From the NCBI RefSeq assembly GCF_018588585.1, contig NZ_JAEUFG010000001.1, forward strand, positions 186,001 to 250,000: DNA of 64,000 bases, in the 5' to 3' direction. How positions within the stretch are numbered: the first letter of the stretch is position 1; every line of letters begins with the position of its first letter. Of this stretch, positions 1 to 9,420 are shown one piece after another. Below the pieces are notes generated by a model, which searched no databases, had not been told where the DNA came from, and saw nothing but the letters and a program-made list of their open reading frames with translations. A program made the translations under genes and the position numbers. The stretch is from Bacillus sp. SM2101 (lineage in GTDB: Bacteria > Bacillota > Bacilli > Bacillales > SM2101).

Positions 1-2
1 GG

Positions 3-140
3 AAATTTGTTGATACAATATCATCTATTTGGGAAAAAGAGAAAGCCAAGGATTTTCCTAATTATGAAGCTGGCACAACAGGACCAAAATTAGCAGATCA
101 ACTCCTTGCAAAAGATGGCTTCGCTTGGTGGGGGATTTAA
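3..140 (+). CDS. zwf: Glucose-6-phosphate 1-dehydrogenase, C-terminal end (partial)
   Basis: Only the last 45 codons lie in the window; the gene begins upstream. The readable tail contains FPNYEAGTTGPK and ends LAKDGFAWWGI, which matches the conserved C-terminus of Bacillus glucose-6-phosphate dehydrogenase (FPNYEAGTxGP...DELLxxDGxxWW). The enzyme oxidises glucose 6-phosphate to 6-phosphogluconolactone with NADP+ and opens the oxidative pentose phosphate pathway. The nearby gndA and rpiA genes, on the opposite strand, serve the same pathway, and zwf lies close to gndA in B. subtilis too. The catalytic domain is outside the window, so identification rests on the tail and on context. Confidence 0.85.
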   Translation, partial: KFVDTISSIWEKEKAKDFPNYEAGTTGPKLADQLLAKDGFAWWGI

Positions 141-204
141 CCCTCCACCAGATATACATATTAATTTAGCGGGGGACATACCCCATGAAAGGAATTGAAT
201 AATA

Positions 205-819
205 ATGAAGATGTATGATGTGACTGCACAAGTTTATACAGGAATGCCTGTGTACAAAAATACACCATCAAAACAACCGAGTTTAACAACTGTAACTAAT
301 GATTATATAACCGAATCTCGAATTGATATGGATGTGCACGGTGGCACGCATGTTGATGCGCCTCTACACATGATTAATGATGGTGAAACGATTGAAACGA
401 TATCAATTGAAGACTTAGTAGGCCAATGTAAAGTATTTGACCTAACAGAGGTTGAAGACCAAATTACAAAAAAAGACATTGAAAAATTCGACATTCAAGA
501 AAATGATTTTGTTATATTCAAAACGAAAAATTCGTATGATGAAGAGTTTAATTTTGAATTTATTTTTGTGAATGAAGAAGCTGCAACTTATCTTGCTGAA
601 AAAGGAATAAAGGGTGTTGGTGTTGATGCATTAGGCATCGAAAGAAGCCAGCCAGGACACCCAACACATAAAACACTATTTACGAATGATGTTATTATTA
701 TCGAAGGTCTTCGTTTAAAAGAAATAGCTGCTGGTGAATACTTTATGGTTGCTGCCCCAATAAAGCTGCAGGGCTGTGATGCTGCTCCAGCGCGTGTTTT
801 ATTGTTTGAAGGTATGTAA
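205..819 (+). CDS. Cyclase-family (kynurenine formamidase-like) metal hydrolase
   Basis: A 204-residue protein of the cyclase family that includes kynurenine formamidase. The family's metal-binding signature HGGTHVDAPLH lies near residues 45-55, where the two His and the Asp bind metal, and a late QGCDAAPARV block is also typical. Members hydrolyse amide or lactone-like bonds; the substrate here cannot be read from sequence, and no tryptophan catabolic genes lie nearby. Translation starts at an ATG behind an AAAGGAATT-type ribosome site. The gene follows zwf on the same strand after a 64-nt gap and ends before a strong hairpin, so it is either a single gene or the last gene after zwf. Arylformamidase is possible but unproven. 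Confidence 0.8.
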   Translation: MKMYDVTAQVYTGMPVYKNTPSKQPSLTTVTNDYITESRIDMDVHGGTHVDAPLHMINDGETIETISIEDLVGQCKVFDLTEVEDQITKKDIEKFDIQENDFVIFKTKNSYDEEFNFEFIFVNEEAATYLAEKGIKGVGVDALGIERSQPGHPTHKTLFTNDVIIIEGLRLKEIAAGEYFMVAAPIKLQGCDAAPARVLLFEGM

Positions 820-853
820 AATAAAGAGCTCTCATAAATAGTTTTTCAATATA

Positions 854-900
854 AAAATGTGTACATCCATATGTAAAAAGGTGTACACATTTTATTTTTT
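854..900 (+). terminator. Intrinsic terminator after the cyclase-family gene
   Basis: AAAATGTGTACA pairs with TGTACACATTTT across a roughly 16-nt loop and is followed by a run of T. It lies between convergent genes (the cyclase-family gene on plus, rpiA on minus) and could serve both. Confidence 0.75.
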
Positions 901-1021
901 TATTCCAACAGCTGACACATTGATCATGAGATCAAAAGCTTATACCGCTATTGTTTGTAGCATTTTACCGTATTAAACCTTAGCGAGCAATTTAGTTTAG
1001 ACAAATGTACAAAGAAACAAC

Positions 1022-1693
1022 CTATACCTTTTCAATAACTTGCACACCGTCTCTTGACCCAATGATAACTACGTTGGCCATACTCGGAAACAAACCTGTG
1101 TCAATGACTCCAGTAACTTGTTTCAAGCTTTGTTGTAACACTGCTGGAGCATGAATGTCACTTACATTACAATCAAGTATGAAATTTCCATTGTCAGTAA
1201 TATATGGATCATTCTGAACAGAGCGTAGTTTAGGCAATACATTCAACTGCTGAGTAATTTCCTTAGCAGTTCTTTGCCAAGCAAATGGTACAACTTCAAT
1301 GGGTAGTGGAAACTTTCCCAAGGTTTCTACGACTTTGGTTTCATCAGCAACTATGACTAGCTGTTTTGAAGAAAGAGCAACTAACTTCTCCCTCAACAAT
1401 GCACCGCCTCCACCTTTTATAAGATTATACTTAGCATCAATTTCATCAGCACCATCTATTGTTATATCAAGTTCTTTTATTTCATCAAAATTACTCAATG
1501 GTATATTTAACTTTCTTGCTAATATCTCTGTATGATTTGAGGTAGGTATAGTCTTTATCGAAAGCCCTGCTTTTACTAACTCAGCCAGCTTTTTAATGGT
1601 CCAATATACTGTTGAACCCGTTCCAAGTCCTACTGTCATTCCATCTGTAATATATTCTACTGCTTTTTCTCCTGCAATTCTTTTTGTATCCAC
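1022..1693 (-). CDS. rpiA: Ribose-5-phosphate isomerase A
   Basis: A 223-residue, full-length RpiA. It interconverts ribose 5-phosphate and ribulose 5-phosphate in the non-oxidative pentose phosphate pathway in the cytoplasm. Visible family motifs are GLGTGSTVYWTIKKL near residue 22 (substrate phosphate binding), DGADEID near residue 80 (catalytic acid) and KGGGGALLREK near residue 93. The start is a GTG five bases after AAGGAGG; an overlapping ATG is out of frame. It sits near zwf and gndA, which supports a local pentose phosphate cluster, although rpiA is transcribed separately here. No frameshift or missing motif was seen. Confidence 0.95.
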   Translation of the reverse strand: MDTKRIAGEKAVEYITDGMTVGLGTGSTVYWTIKKLAELVKAGLSIKTIPTSNHTEILARKLNIPLSNFDEIKELDITIDGADEIDAKYNLIKGGGGALLREKLVALSSKQLVIVADETKVVETLGKFPLPIEVVPFAWQRTAKEITQQLNVLPKLRSVQNDPYITDNGNFILDCNVSDIHAPAVLQQSLKQVTGVIDTGLFPSMANVVIIGSRDGVQVIEKV

Positions 1694-1861
1694 ATAAGCC
1701 TCCTTATTTTATAACAAGGTTTTTAATATATTTGATCTGCTAAGCAACTTTTATACAATATCATAGTCGTTAACGCAGAAAAAGATGTTGCGAACTTGAG
1801 TTATATATATTGATCTGTCAGAACAAAATATCAATCAAAGCTACAACTATGATTCTAGTTT

Positions 1862-3193
1862 TTACCGTACTCTTCTAGAAGCCTGTTGAATTGGATCCCA
1901 CGCGCCGTTAAATGGCGGAGCATAACATAGATCAAGATCTTCTAGTTCGTTTATTGACATGCGATTATACAGTCCTGTTGCTAACACGTCCACACGCTTA
2001 TCAACCCCTGCTTTACCGATCAATTGTCCACCAAGTAAAAGGTGGTTATCACTTCTATAAACTAGTTTTATATGTATTGGATCAGCCCCTGGATAATACC
2101 CTGCAATATGCTTCGTAGTTATTTTTACTGTTTCATAGGGAATATTTAAAGCATGAGCTTCTTTCTCCGATAGTCCTGTTCTGCCTAATGATAGATCCAT
2201 AAATTTTATAATGGATGACCCTGTAACTCCCGCAAAAGCTCTTGCACTTCCTATCATATTTAAACCAGCAAGTCTTCCCTGCTTGTTTGCTGTCGTTCCA
2301 AGAGGAATATAGTCATCTTGTCCTTTTACCATATGATATTGTACTGCACAGTCCCCTGCCGCATACACATCCTCTATATTTGTTTGCATATAACGATTTA
2401 TTTGAATAGCACCCTTTACGCCAAAAACAAGCCCCGTGTCTTTCACAAATGTCGTATTAGGTCTTGCACCGATAGCTATTAAAACGAGATCTGTGTCATA
2501 TTCACCACGATCTGTTTGAACTGATTCAACAAATTTATCCCCATTTAAGGAAATGACATTTTCATTTGTATTTAACTCTATTCCATGCTTTATTGCTTCT
2601 TCATGAATGAGTTCGGCCATATCTTCATCAAAAATACTTCCCAATTGACTTCCACGTTGAATCATGCGAACATTTTTTCCAAGCATCTTGAAGTTTTCTG
2701 CCATCTCTAAGCCAATGTAACCACCGCCAATTACAGTCACATTGTTTATATCATCATCCAGTTCTTCGAGTATGCTATTAGCATCTGGGATTGTTTTCAG
2801 TGTAAACACTCGCTTAAGGTCAACACCCTTCCATTTTGGAACGACAGGCGATGCACCGCTAGCAATTAATAATTTATCATACTCATAAGCAAACGTTTCT
2901 CCGGTATGGATGTTAATACCTTGAACTACTTTTTCTTCAGAAATCACATTTTGAACTTCGTGGTATATTTGTGCATTAATTCCGTATTTGTCTCGAAAAG
3001 TCTCCACAGACCTAGCTATAAGTTTCTCAGTGGATGGAATTACTCCACTTATCGTATATGGTAGACCGCATTGTCCATAAGAATAAATTCCACCTTTTTC
3101 TAATGTTGTGACCTTGGCATCGCTGTCATTTCTTATAATTTGCATAGCAGCACTCATACCAGCTGCATCACCGCCTATAATTACGTAATTCAA
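1862..3193 (-). CDS. CoA-disulfide reductase-like FAD/NAD(P)H oxidoreductase
   Basis: A 443-residue single-cysteine flavoprotein of the pyridine nucleotide-disulfide oxidoreductase family. The N-terminal FAD Rossmann motif is [13 protein letters not shown]. The redox-active cysteine lies in YGQCGLPY near residue 43, the hallmark of CoA-disulfide reductase and the related NADH oxidases. A second NAD(P)-binding motif, [15 protein letters not shown], lies near residue 155, then YAAGDCA near 275, and a dimerisation domain fills the C-terminus. Such enzymes reduce CoA disulfide (sometimes persulfide or polysulfide) and maintain thiol redox. The start is a TTG eight bases after GAGGAGG. No rhodanese domain is fused. 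Substrate specificity within the family is inferred. Confidence 0.82.
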   Translation of the reverse strand: MNYVIIGGDAAGMSAAMQIIRNDSDAKVTTLEKGGIYSYGQCGLPYTISGVIPSTEKLIARSVETFRDKYGINAQIYHEVQNVISEEKVVQGINIHTGETFAYEYDKLLIASGASPVVPKWKGVDLKRVFTLKTIPDANSILEELDDDINNVTVIGGGYIGLEMAENFKMLGKNVRMIQRGSQLGSIFDEDMAELIHEEAIKHGIELNTNENVISLNGDKFVESVQTDRGEYDTDLVLIAIGARPNTTFVKDTGLVFGVKGAIQINRYMQTNIEDVYAAGDCAVQYHMVKGQDDYIPLGTTANKQGRLAGLNMIGSARAFAGVTGSSIIKFMDLSLGRTGLSEKEAHALNIPYETVKITTKHIAGYYPGADPIHIKLVYRSDNHLLLGGQLIGKAGVDKRVDVLATGLYNRMSINELEDLDLCYAPPFNGAWDPIQQASRRVR

Positions 3194-3263
3194 AAAACCA
3201 CCCTCCTCACTCTTATATTTATCAATAATTTTCAGTAACAGCGAAATTATTTTTTATCGGTTC

Positions 3264-4049
3264 TCACGATAAAAAACTTTTTATATCTGATAATAACTGT
3301 TCACTATCCTCAAACATACTCATATGACCAACGTTTTTAATTAGAGATTGAGTTACATTATCTTTTGAAGTGGAAAACACGTTTGCTGTTGATATGATTC
3401 GATCCTGTTCTCCAGCGACTAATAACACAGGTAAAGGAGTATGCTCTAGTATTTCTTTGCGATTTGGGCGGTTTTTCATTGCATTTAACGCACCAATAGT
3501 TCCCTCTTTCGATGTTTTATACCCAATTTCCTTTATGTAAGCCACCTCTTCCTTCATTTTCATTACGTTATTTTCTGAAAAGAGCTTCGGGACTAAACCA
3601 TTAATTAGGGGGTCTACCCCGTCTTTTTCAACTTTTTTTATATTCGCTTCCCTACCGGCTATCGCCTCATCTGAATCAGCAAAAGCAGTCGAATGAATGA
3701 GTGAAAAACTATTTAGCATACTACTATAATGTTCTACAAAAGCGAGTGTAATGTACCCACCTAGTGAATGTCCAAACATTGAAACTTTATTAATATTTAG
3801 CGCTTCTAACAGAAGTTTAATATCTTCAGCCATATCTTCAATCGCATATTCGTCGGTTTGATAAGTTGAACCTCCGTGCCCGCGTAAATCGGGAGCAATT
3901 ACTCGATATTGTTTCGCTAATTCTGGCATAATCCTTTCCCAATAAGCATGACTCCCACAAAATCCATGCAGTAAGACAATGGCTTCACCTTGTCCAACTT
4001 CTTCATATGATAGTGTTAAATTTTCCGATATGAACCGCTTCTTTAGCAA
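3264..4049 (-). CDS. Alpha/beta hydrolase (YqjL-like position)
   Basis: A 261-residue alpha/beta-fold hydrolase. The oxyanion-hole motif LHGFCGSHAYW lies near residue 28, the nucleophile elbow GHSLGG near residue 94 supplies the catalytic Ser, and the terminal GHMSMFE supplies the catalytic His; an Asp in AGEQDRI is the likely acid. Related proteins include esterases and lactonases, and MenH-like enzymes share the fold. B. subtilis has an alpha/beta hydrolase (YqjL) in the same zwf-gndA neighbourhood. The start is a TTG six bases after AGGAGGGG. The substrate is unknown. Its stop codon falls in the loop of a small AT-rich hairpin. Confidence 0.8.
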   Translation of the reverse strand: MLKKRFISENLTLSYEEVGQGEAIVLLHGFCGSHAYWERIMPELAKQYRVIAPDLRGHGGSTYQTDEYAIEDMAEDIKLLLEALNINKVSMFGHSLGGYITLAFVEHYSSMLNSFSLIHSTAFADSDEAIAGREANIKKVEKDGVDPLINGLVPKLFSENNVMKMKEEVAYIKEIGYKTSKEGTIGALNAMKNRPNRKEILEHTPLPVLLVAGEQDRIISTANVFSTSKDNVTQSLIKNVGHMSMFEDSEQLLSDIKSFLS

Positions 4050-4098
4050 AATCTTCCCCTCCTATTGACTAATAAATAATTTAATCTGCAAATATACA

Positions 4099-4129
4099 AA
4101 AGAAAGCCCCACCTTGAGGAGCTTTCTTC
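4099..4129 (-). terminator. Terminator downstream of gndA
   Basis: On the minus strand GAAAGCTCC and GGGGCTTTC form a stem followed by TTTT, eight bases past the gndA stop codon. Confidence 0.7.
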
Positions 4130-4136
4130 ATTACTT

Positions 4137-5549
4137 TTATTTTTCTAACCATTCTGTATGGAAAATGCCTTCTTTATCAATTCTTTGATACGTATGCGCT
4201 CCAAAATAGTCACGCTGTGCTTGAAGTAGGTTTGCAGGTAAAGTTTCAGTACGATAACTATCGTAATATGCGAGAGCACTAGAAAATGCAGGTACAGGAA
4301 TACCTAACTTCACCGCACTAGCAATAATCTCACGTAGTGATGATTGATAGCTTTCAACGATCTCTTTAAAATATGGATCAAGCAAAAGGTTTGGTAAATG
4401 AGCATCTCTATCATATGCATCCTTAATTTTTTGTAGGAATCTTGCTCGAATAATACACCCGCCTCTAAAAATCATCGCAATATCTCCGTATTGTAGATTC
4501 CAATCATATTCTTCAGAAGCTGCTTTATATTGAGCCCAGCCTTGAGCGTAGGAACATATTTTACTCATATACAGTGCTTTTCTTACCGCTTCAATAAACT
4601 CTTGTCTATCTCCATCAAAAGCAGGTGATTTCGGACCACTTAACATGGAGCTTGCTTTAATCCGTTCTTCCTTCATAGCAGATATGAAGCGAGCAAAAAC
4701 AGATTCTGTAATAATAGGTAATGGCACACCGAGGTCAAGAGCACTTTGGCTTGTCCACTTTCCTGTACCTTTTTGACCAGCTGTATCTAAAATAACATCA
4801 ACTAGAGGTTTCCCTGTTTCCTCATCAATTTTTTTGAATATATCAGCTGTGATTTCAATGAGATAACTATCAAGTTCACCAGTATTCCACTCTTTAAATA
4901 TTTCATGAAGTTCTAAAGCGTCGAGTCCTAGGACGTTTTTCAATAGAAAATAAGCTTCACTAATAAGCTGCATATCGCCATATTCAATTCCATTATGTAC
5001 CATTTTTACATAATGTCCAGCTCCATCTGGGCCAATATATGTACAACAAGGCTCACCATTAACTTTTGCGGAAATAGCTTCAAAAATTGGTCGTACAAGC
5101 TCGTATGCTTCCTTTTGACCTCCTGGCATAATAGCTGGGCCTTTTAAAGCACCTTCTTCTCCACCTGAAACCCCTGTACCAATAAAGTGAATGCCTTTCT
5201 CAGCTAACAGTTGGTTTCTTCTTTGTGTATCGCCAAAATAAGTATTTCCACCGTCTATTAATATATCCCCTTTTGATAAGTGAGGAAGTAATTGCTCAAT
5301 CGTTGCATCCGTCGGCTTCCCTGCCTTAACCATCAACATGATTTTTCTTGGTACTTCAAGTGATTCCACAAATTCTTCAATACTATAAGTAGGTTTAACA
5401 TTTTTTCCTTGTGCTTCACTAAGCATTTCATCCGTTTTTTCACGTGAACGATTATATACAGATATAGAGTACCCTCTACTTTCAATATTAAATGCTAAAT
5501 TTTTCCCCATGACCGCTAAGCCGATCACACCAATTTGCTGTTTTGTCAT
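4137..5549 (-). CDS. gndA: 6-phosphogluconate dehydrogenase, decarboxylating (NADP+)
   Basis: A 470-residue enzyme that oxidatively decarboxylates 6-phosphogluconate to ribulose 5-phosphate, making NADPH. The N-terminal Rossmann motif is [10 protein letters not shown]. The substrate-binding block [13 protein letters not shown] lies near residue 125, and the catalytic [11 protein letters not shown] contains the conserved Lys and Asn near residues 183-187. [11 protein letters not shown] is the usual C-terminal helical-domain motif. The reading frame opens 27 codons earlier, but only the ATG at 5549 follows a good AAAGGAAG ribosome site and gives the family length. It neighbours dinB, as yqjI neighbours yqjH in B. 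subtilis. Confidence 0.95.
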   Translation of the reverse strand: MTKQQIGVIGLAVMGKNLAFNIESRGYSISVYNRSREKTDEMLSEAQGKNVKPTYSIEEFVESLEVPRKIMLMVKAGKPTDATIEQLLPHLSKGDILIDGGNTYFGDTQRRNQLLAEKGIHFIGTGVSGGEEGALKGPAIMPGGQKEAYELVRPIFEAISAKVNGEPCCTYIGPDGAGHYVKMVHNGIEYGDMQLISEAYFLLKNVLGLDALELHEIFKEWNTGELDSYLIEITADIFKKIDEETGKPLVDVILDTAGQKGTGKWTSQSALDLGVPLPIITESVFARFISAMKEERIKASSMLSGPKSPAFDGDRQEFIEAVRKALYMSKICSYAQGWAQYKAASEEYDWNLQYGDIAMIFRGGCIIRARFLQKIKDAYDRDAHLPNLLLDPYFKEIVESYQSSLREIIASAVKLGIPVPAFSSALAYYDSYRTETLPANLLQAQRDYFGAHTYQRIDKEGIFHTEWLEK

Positions 5550-5641
5550 GATAAGTACTTCCTTTCTATCAACAAATTCTATCTTCAACCTTGAAAATAC
5601 CACAAATATACTACTATAATCAAGTTCCACACCCTAATGTA

Positions 5642-6892
5642 CTACAGGAAAAAGTCTTTTTCAAAGCTTGTGCCTGATTCATTATCTCCATAGTCATTTG
5701 ATTTGTTAACTTTCACACCTCTTTTTATCGTATCTTTACCGAACTTTTCATTTATTTGTGTTATCGTATTAGCTAATGGTTCTTCTCTAGCGTCATCTTC
5801 GAATGAAAAAATATCAAGCTGTTTTGATGCAGTTTCTTTTTCAAGTAAGTTTTGAGCTGTAATACCGAGCAGACGAATCGGTTGCTCATCCCAATGGCTT
5901 TTTAATAGTTGTAGCCCTGTTGAAAAAAGCATCTCATCGTCAGACATTGGGTTTGAAAGCTTTTGACTGCGAGTAATTGTTTTGCGATTAGCGTAGCGGA
6001 TCGTTAGTTGTACTGTTTGACAAACTAAATGTTTACGCCTCAAACGTTGTCCCACCGATTGGGCTAATTTCTGCAATACTTTTTCTATTTTACGGTCATC
6101 AATTGTATCGTGTGGTAAAGTTGTTGAATTACCTATACTTTTACGATCATAAATCGCCTCTGGGTCAACCTTCCTCCCATCTTGCCCATTTGCTCTTTCC
6201 TTCAATTTTATACCGTTAATCCCAAGAAGGTTTCTTAACTGAACATCTTTTCCTTTCGCTAAATCCTCGATCGTTTGAATATTGATTGTATTTAACTTTT
6301 CTGCTGTTCTTTTACCAACCCCGTGCATGGCATCAACCTGTAACGGCCAAAGCTTTGTTACTACATCTCTTTTTCTCAAAATCGTGATACCAAGCGGTTT
6401 TTTCATATTTGATGCCATTTTAGCTAGAAATTTATTAGGTGCTATACCAATGCTACTAGGTAATTGCAGATTGTGAAGAAGTTTTTTTTGTATCTCTGTG
6501 GCAATATGAAGAGGTGAACCGAGCTCATAGCAATTAGTAATATCTACGTATCCTTCATCAATGGACACCGGCTCGACAAGTGGAGTAATAGTTCTAAGCA
6601 CGTCAAACATTTGCAATGAAGCTTTCCTATATCTTTCGAAATTTGGTTTAATTATCGCTAGTGTTGGACAAAGCTTTTTCGCTTCCCATACGGGCATTGT
6701 AGTCTTAACTCCTAGAGCACGTGCTTCGTAGCTACAAGTTATAATTATTCCTCTTCGTTCTTCTACATTTCCAGCGATCGCTATTGGCTTTCCCTTAAGC
6801 GATGGTTCATACGATACTTCAACAGATGCATAAAAACTATTCATGTCTACATGTAAAATTACTTGACCATTTTTCGGATATAAATGTTTCAT
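5642..6892 (-). CDS. dinB: DNA polymerase IV (Y-family translesion polymerase)
   Basis: A 416-residue Y-family DNA polymerase that copies past damaged template bases with low fidelity. The palm contains HVDMNSFYASVE near residue 15 and SIDEGYVD near residue 110, which together carry the catalytic acidic residues. A helix-hairpin-helix region (GVGKRTAEKL) follows, then the little-finger domain. QLDIF near residue 360 fits a beta-clamp binding motif. The ATG at 6892 is preceded by GGAAGTG; the longer TTG frame has no ribosome site. It corresponds to yqjH (polY1) in the same place in B. subtilis. Confidence 0.93.
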   Translation of the reverse strand: MKHLYPKNGQVILHVDMNSFYASVEVSYEPSLKGKPIAIAGNVEERRGIIITCSYEARALGVKTTMPVWEAKKLCPTLAIIKPNFERYRKASLQMFDVLRTITPLVEPVSIDEGYVDITNCYELGSPLHIATEIQKKLLHNLQLPSSIGIAPNKFLAKMASNMKKPLGITILRKRDVVTKLWPLQVDAMHGVGKRTAEKLNTINIQTIEDLAKGKDVQLRNLLGINGIKLKERANGQDGRKVDPEAIYDRKSIGNSTTLPHDTIDDRKIEKVLQKLAQSVGQRLRRKHLVCQTVQLTIRYANRKTITRSQKLSNPMSDDEMLFSTGLQLLKSHWDEQPIRLLGITAQNLLEKETASKQLDIFSFEDDAREEPLANTITQINEKFGKDTIKRGVKVNKSNDYGDNESGTSFEKDFFL

Positions 6893-6933
6893 AAAAAACA
6901 CTTCCAAAATTAATGTGATAACACAGTCACCAA

Positions 6934-7398
6934 TTATTGGTAACTGTGCATATGTCCTTTAATATCTTCTTTCCCTTCCAAACTATCAAATAGCATAGCC
7001 GGGTCAATTAAAGTTACTAAACGACTTTGTAGATTTGCTACACCTGTGAAATAAGATGTCTTTTTAAACTGTACAAGTTGAACCTCTTTTATATACTCAC
7101 TAGCAATATCAATAATTTCCTTTGCTTCATCAACTACAAAGCCGACAGTAATATCTTTGGCTTTTGTAACTATTATTTTTATGTTAGCCATAGTTTCAAA
7201 AGAGTTGTTAAATAAAATAGTACTCGTATCAATAATCGGCACAAGCTCATCGCGAATTTTTAAGACACCTATCACATATGGAGGCATTTGAGGAATGATC
7301 GTAACAGACGCCATTTTTTCTATCGAAACGACTTGGTTAATTGGAAATCCGTATTCTTCCTTATTTATATTAAAAACGACCACTTTATTACTTTCCAT
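6934..7398 (-). CDS. CheW-like chemotaxis coupling protein
   Basis: A 154-residue single-domain CheW-type protein, with the typical FNINKEEYGFPINQV opening and the PPYVIGVLKIRDELVPIID block near residues 40-60. CheW proteins couple methyl-accepting receptors to the CheA kinase. No CheV-type receiver domain is present. It lies away from any flagellar or chemotaxis operon, between dinB and a peptidase gene, so it is an orphan copy; which receptor it serves is unknown. The start is an ATG after AAGGGGGAA. Confidence is high for the fold and lower for the role. Confidence 0.85.
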   Translation of the reverse strand: MESNKVVVFNINKEEYGFPINQVVSIEKMASVTIIPQMPPYVIGVLKIRDELVPIIDTSTILFNNSFETMANIKIIVTKAKDITVGFVVDEAKEIIDIASEYIKEVQLVQFKKTSYFTGVANLQSRLVTLIDPAMLFDSLEGKEDIKGHMHSYQ

Positions 7399-7653
7399 TT
7401 AAATTCCCCCTTCAAATGGCAACGCCTACAAAAACTATTTGCTAAGTGTATTCAATTGAAATGCAAATCATTTCTAGAGACTCCAAAGGCTGTTTTTTGT
7501 ATTCGTTGTTGTTTTATAAAATATATATATTTAGCGTCCATGGCACCTTTTCTTCTAAGGTATATTAATGTTGGCAACAAATGATAAGAAAAGTGCTTAG
7601 CAAAAAAATCGACCCCACTTCCCATGATAAGGAAATGGAGCCTGATCCTTACC

Positions 7654-8772
7654 TTAATTCGCTACTTCTTCAATAATTGCAACGACCATTTCAGCACATT
7701 TCACTAATTCTTCTATTGGTATTTTTTCATTTGTTGTATGTATTTCCTCATAACCAACTGCTAAGTTGACTGTTGGGATTCCAAACCCAGCAATTACATT
7801 AGCGTCACTGCCCCCACCACTTCTTTGTAGTTCGCATGGACGATTGATTTTTTTTGCAGCTTTTTTTGCGATCGCAACAACATGATCGCCATCTCCAAAC
7901 TTAAATCCTGGATACATAATGTTGACTTCAACATCAGCTTTTCCACCCATTTGTTCTGCAACAGATTCAAAGGCATCCTTCATTTTCGCAACTTGTGCTT
8001 CCATTTTTTCCTGAACTAATGAGCGTGCCTCAGCTAAAATATCAACACGATCACAAACAATATTTGTTTGGGTGCCACCCTCGAAGCGTCCAATATTTGC
8101 AGTAGTTTCTTCATCAATACGACCTAACGGCATTTGTGCAATTGCTTTTGACGCAATTGTTATTGCAGAAACTCCTTTTTCCGGAGCAACTCCAGCATGA
8201 GCTGTTTTCCCATGGATGGTTGCTATTATTTTCGCTTGCGTAGGTGCAGCTACCACAATATTACCTACTTTACCATCGCTATCAATAGCATAACCATACT
8301 TTGCAATGATTTGCGATGGGTCTAATACTTTTGCACCAACTAGACCAGACTCTTCACCAACAGTAATAATAAATTGAATCGTTCCATGCGCTATATTATT
8401 TTCTTTTAACACGCGAATGGCTTCTAGCATTGCAGATAATCCAGCTTTATCATCTGCACCTAAAATCGTTGTGCCATCAGTTACAATGTAGCCATCTTTG
8501 ATCGAAGGTTTGATGCCATTTCCTGGTACAACTGTATCCATATGTGACGTAAAATAGATTGGGTCAACACCATTTTTTGTACCTTCTAATGTGCAAATTA
8601 AATTGCCAGCACCATGCCCTGTTTGTGAAGTTGTATCATCTTCAACTACTTTTACACCTAAGGATGAAAATTTTTCCTTTAATACTTTTGCTATTTCTGT
8701 TTCATATTTAGTTTCAGAATCTACCTTCACTAGTTCAATAAATTCGTTAACTAGACGATCTTGTTGAATCAT
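7654..8772 (-). CDS. PepT-like M20 metallopeptidase (YqjE-like)
   Basis: A 372-residue M20-family zinc peptidase related to tripeptidase T and to B. subtilis YqjE, which occupies the same neighbourhood. Metal and catalytic positions are visible as SHMDTV near residue 78 (His and Asp), GADDKAGL near 110 (bridging Asp), GEESG near 143 (catalytic Glu and ligand) and HTTNEKI near the C-terminus. A dimerisation or lid domain lies at about 180-290. Two ATGs lie two codons apart; the second, at 8772, is seven bases from GGAGG and is preferred. It probably removes residues from short peptides in the cytoplasm. Confidence 0.88.
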   Translation of the reverse strand: MIQQDRLVNEFIELVKVDSETKYETEIAKVLKEKFSSLGVKVVEDDTTSQTGHGAGNLICTLEGTKNGVDPIYFTSHMDTVVPGNGIKPSIKDGYIVTDGTTILGADDKAGLSAMLEAIRVLKENNIAHGTIQFIITVGEESGLVGAKVLDPSQIIAKYGYAIDSDGKVGNIVVAAPTQAKIIATIHGKTAHAGVAPEKGVSAITIASKAIAQMPLGRIDEETTANIGRFEGGTQTNIVCDRVDILAEARSLVQEKMEAQVAKMKDAFESVAEQMGGKADVEVNIMYPGFKFGDGDHVVAIAKKAAKKINRPCELQRSGGGSDANVIAGFGIPTVNLAVGYEEIHTTNEKIPIEELVKCAEMVVAIIEEVAN

Positions 8773-9176
8773 TGTCATTCCTCCATCATTTTTATCAGCT
8801 TTTGCACATTTCTAGTGTAATATAAAACAGTTTATTTTTCACCTTTTGTCGGTTGTTCATCCTTCTAATGCAGGCCACCTAAATTATCTTGATCCTAAAT
8901 TCATTACCAGCTTCATCTTAAACTATACTGTTAAAAAAGAAAGAAGCATTACTTCAAACACATAATGCCTCTCTCAATGAATACTATTATTGTTTATATG
9001 AATAAGAGCTCGGTAAAACTTCAATGTTTAGTTATAAGGAGGAACCCTATACAAACGCGAACTGGTTAATGTGCCCATCATGTCAAGTTTACTCTAACAC
9101 TTGTCAAAGGAGTAAGGATGGCAATCCACCGTTGCAAACAGGACTTGGGTTGATTATAGGTATTTGCCTGATTTTG

Positions 9177-9415
9177 TTACTGGCTAACTTCAACGCCTAT
9201 CCCCTCGAGGTCACTTCGCCAATTCACTTGAAGGTAAAAAGCACCTACTTGCGAGTTGGCTCCAGCACTTGTCGGGGATGAACAAGGCGCTTGCGTTTTT
9301 ATTACTGGCTAACTTCAGCGCCTATCCCCTCGAGGTCACTTCGCCAAGAGACATTGTGCGTCTTCCACTGTTAAAGGTTCCTGCTCTTGTCGAGAAGAAC
9401 AGTAAGCTCCTATTT
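9177..9415. repeat. Tandem intergenic repeat, two units of about 125 bp
   Basis: The 44-bp blocks at 9177-9220 and 9302-9345 are identical except for one base and start 125 bp apart. Each is followed, 45-70 bp on, by a related block (CACTTGTCGGGGATGAACAA at 9266-9285, and a diverged CTCTTGTCGAGAAGAACAGT near 9384-9403). GGCGCT and AGCGCC can form a stem between units. The blocks resemble a short element I recall as common between genes of many Bacillaceae. The unit lies just downstream of mmdA in a 648-bp gap (8773-9420). The open frames across it are not supported as genes. The rest of the gap shows only a weak hairpin near 8940-8975. Confidence 0.75.
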
Positions 9416-9420
9416 TGTTC

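Noticed and set aside
3247-3280. A hairpin of TTTTTATCG and CGATAAAAA at the end of the alpha/beta hydrolase gene, considered a terminator.
   Set aside because: The stem is almost wholly A-T and probably too weak.
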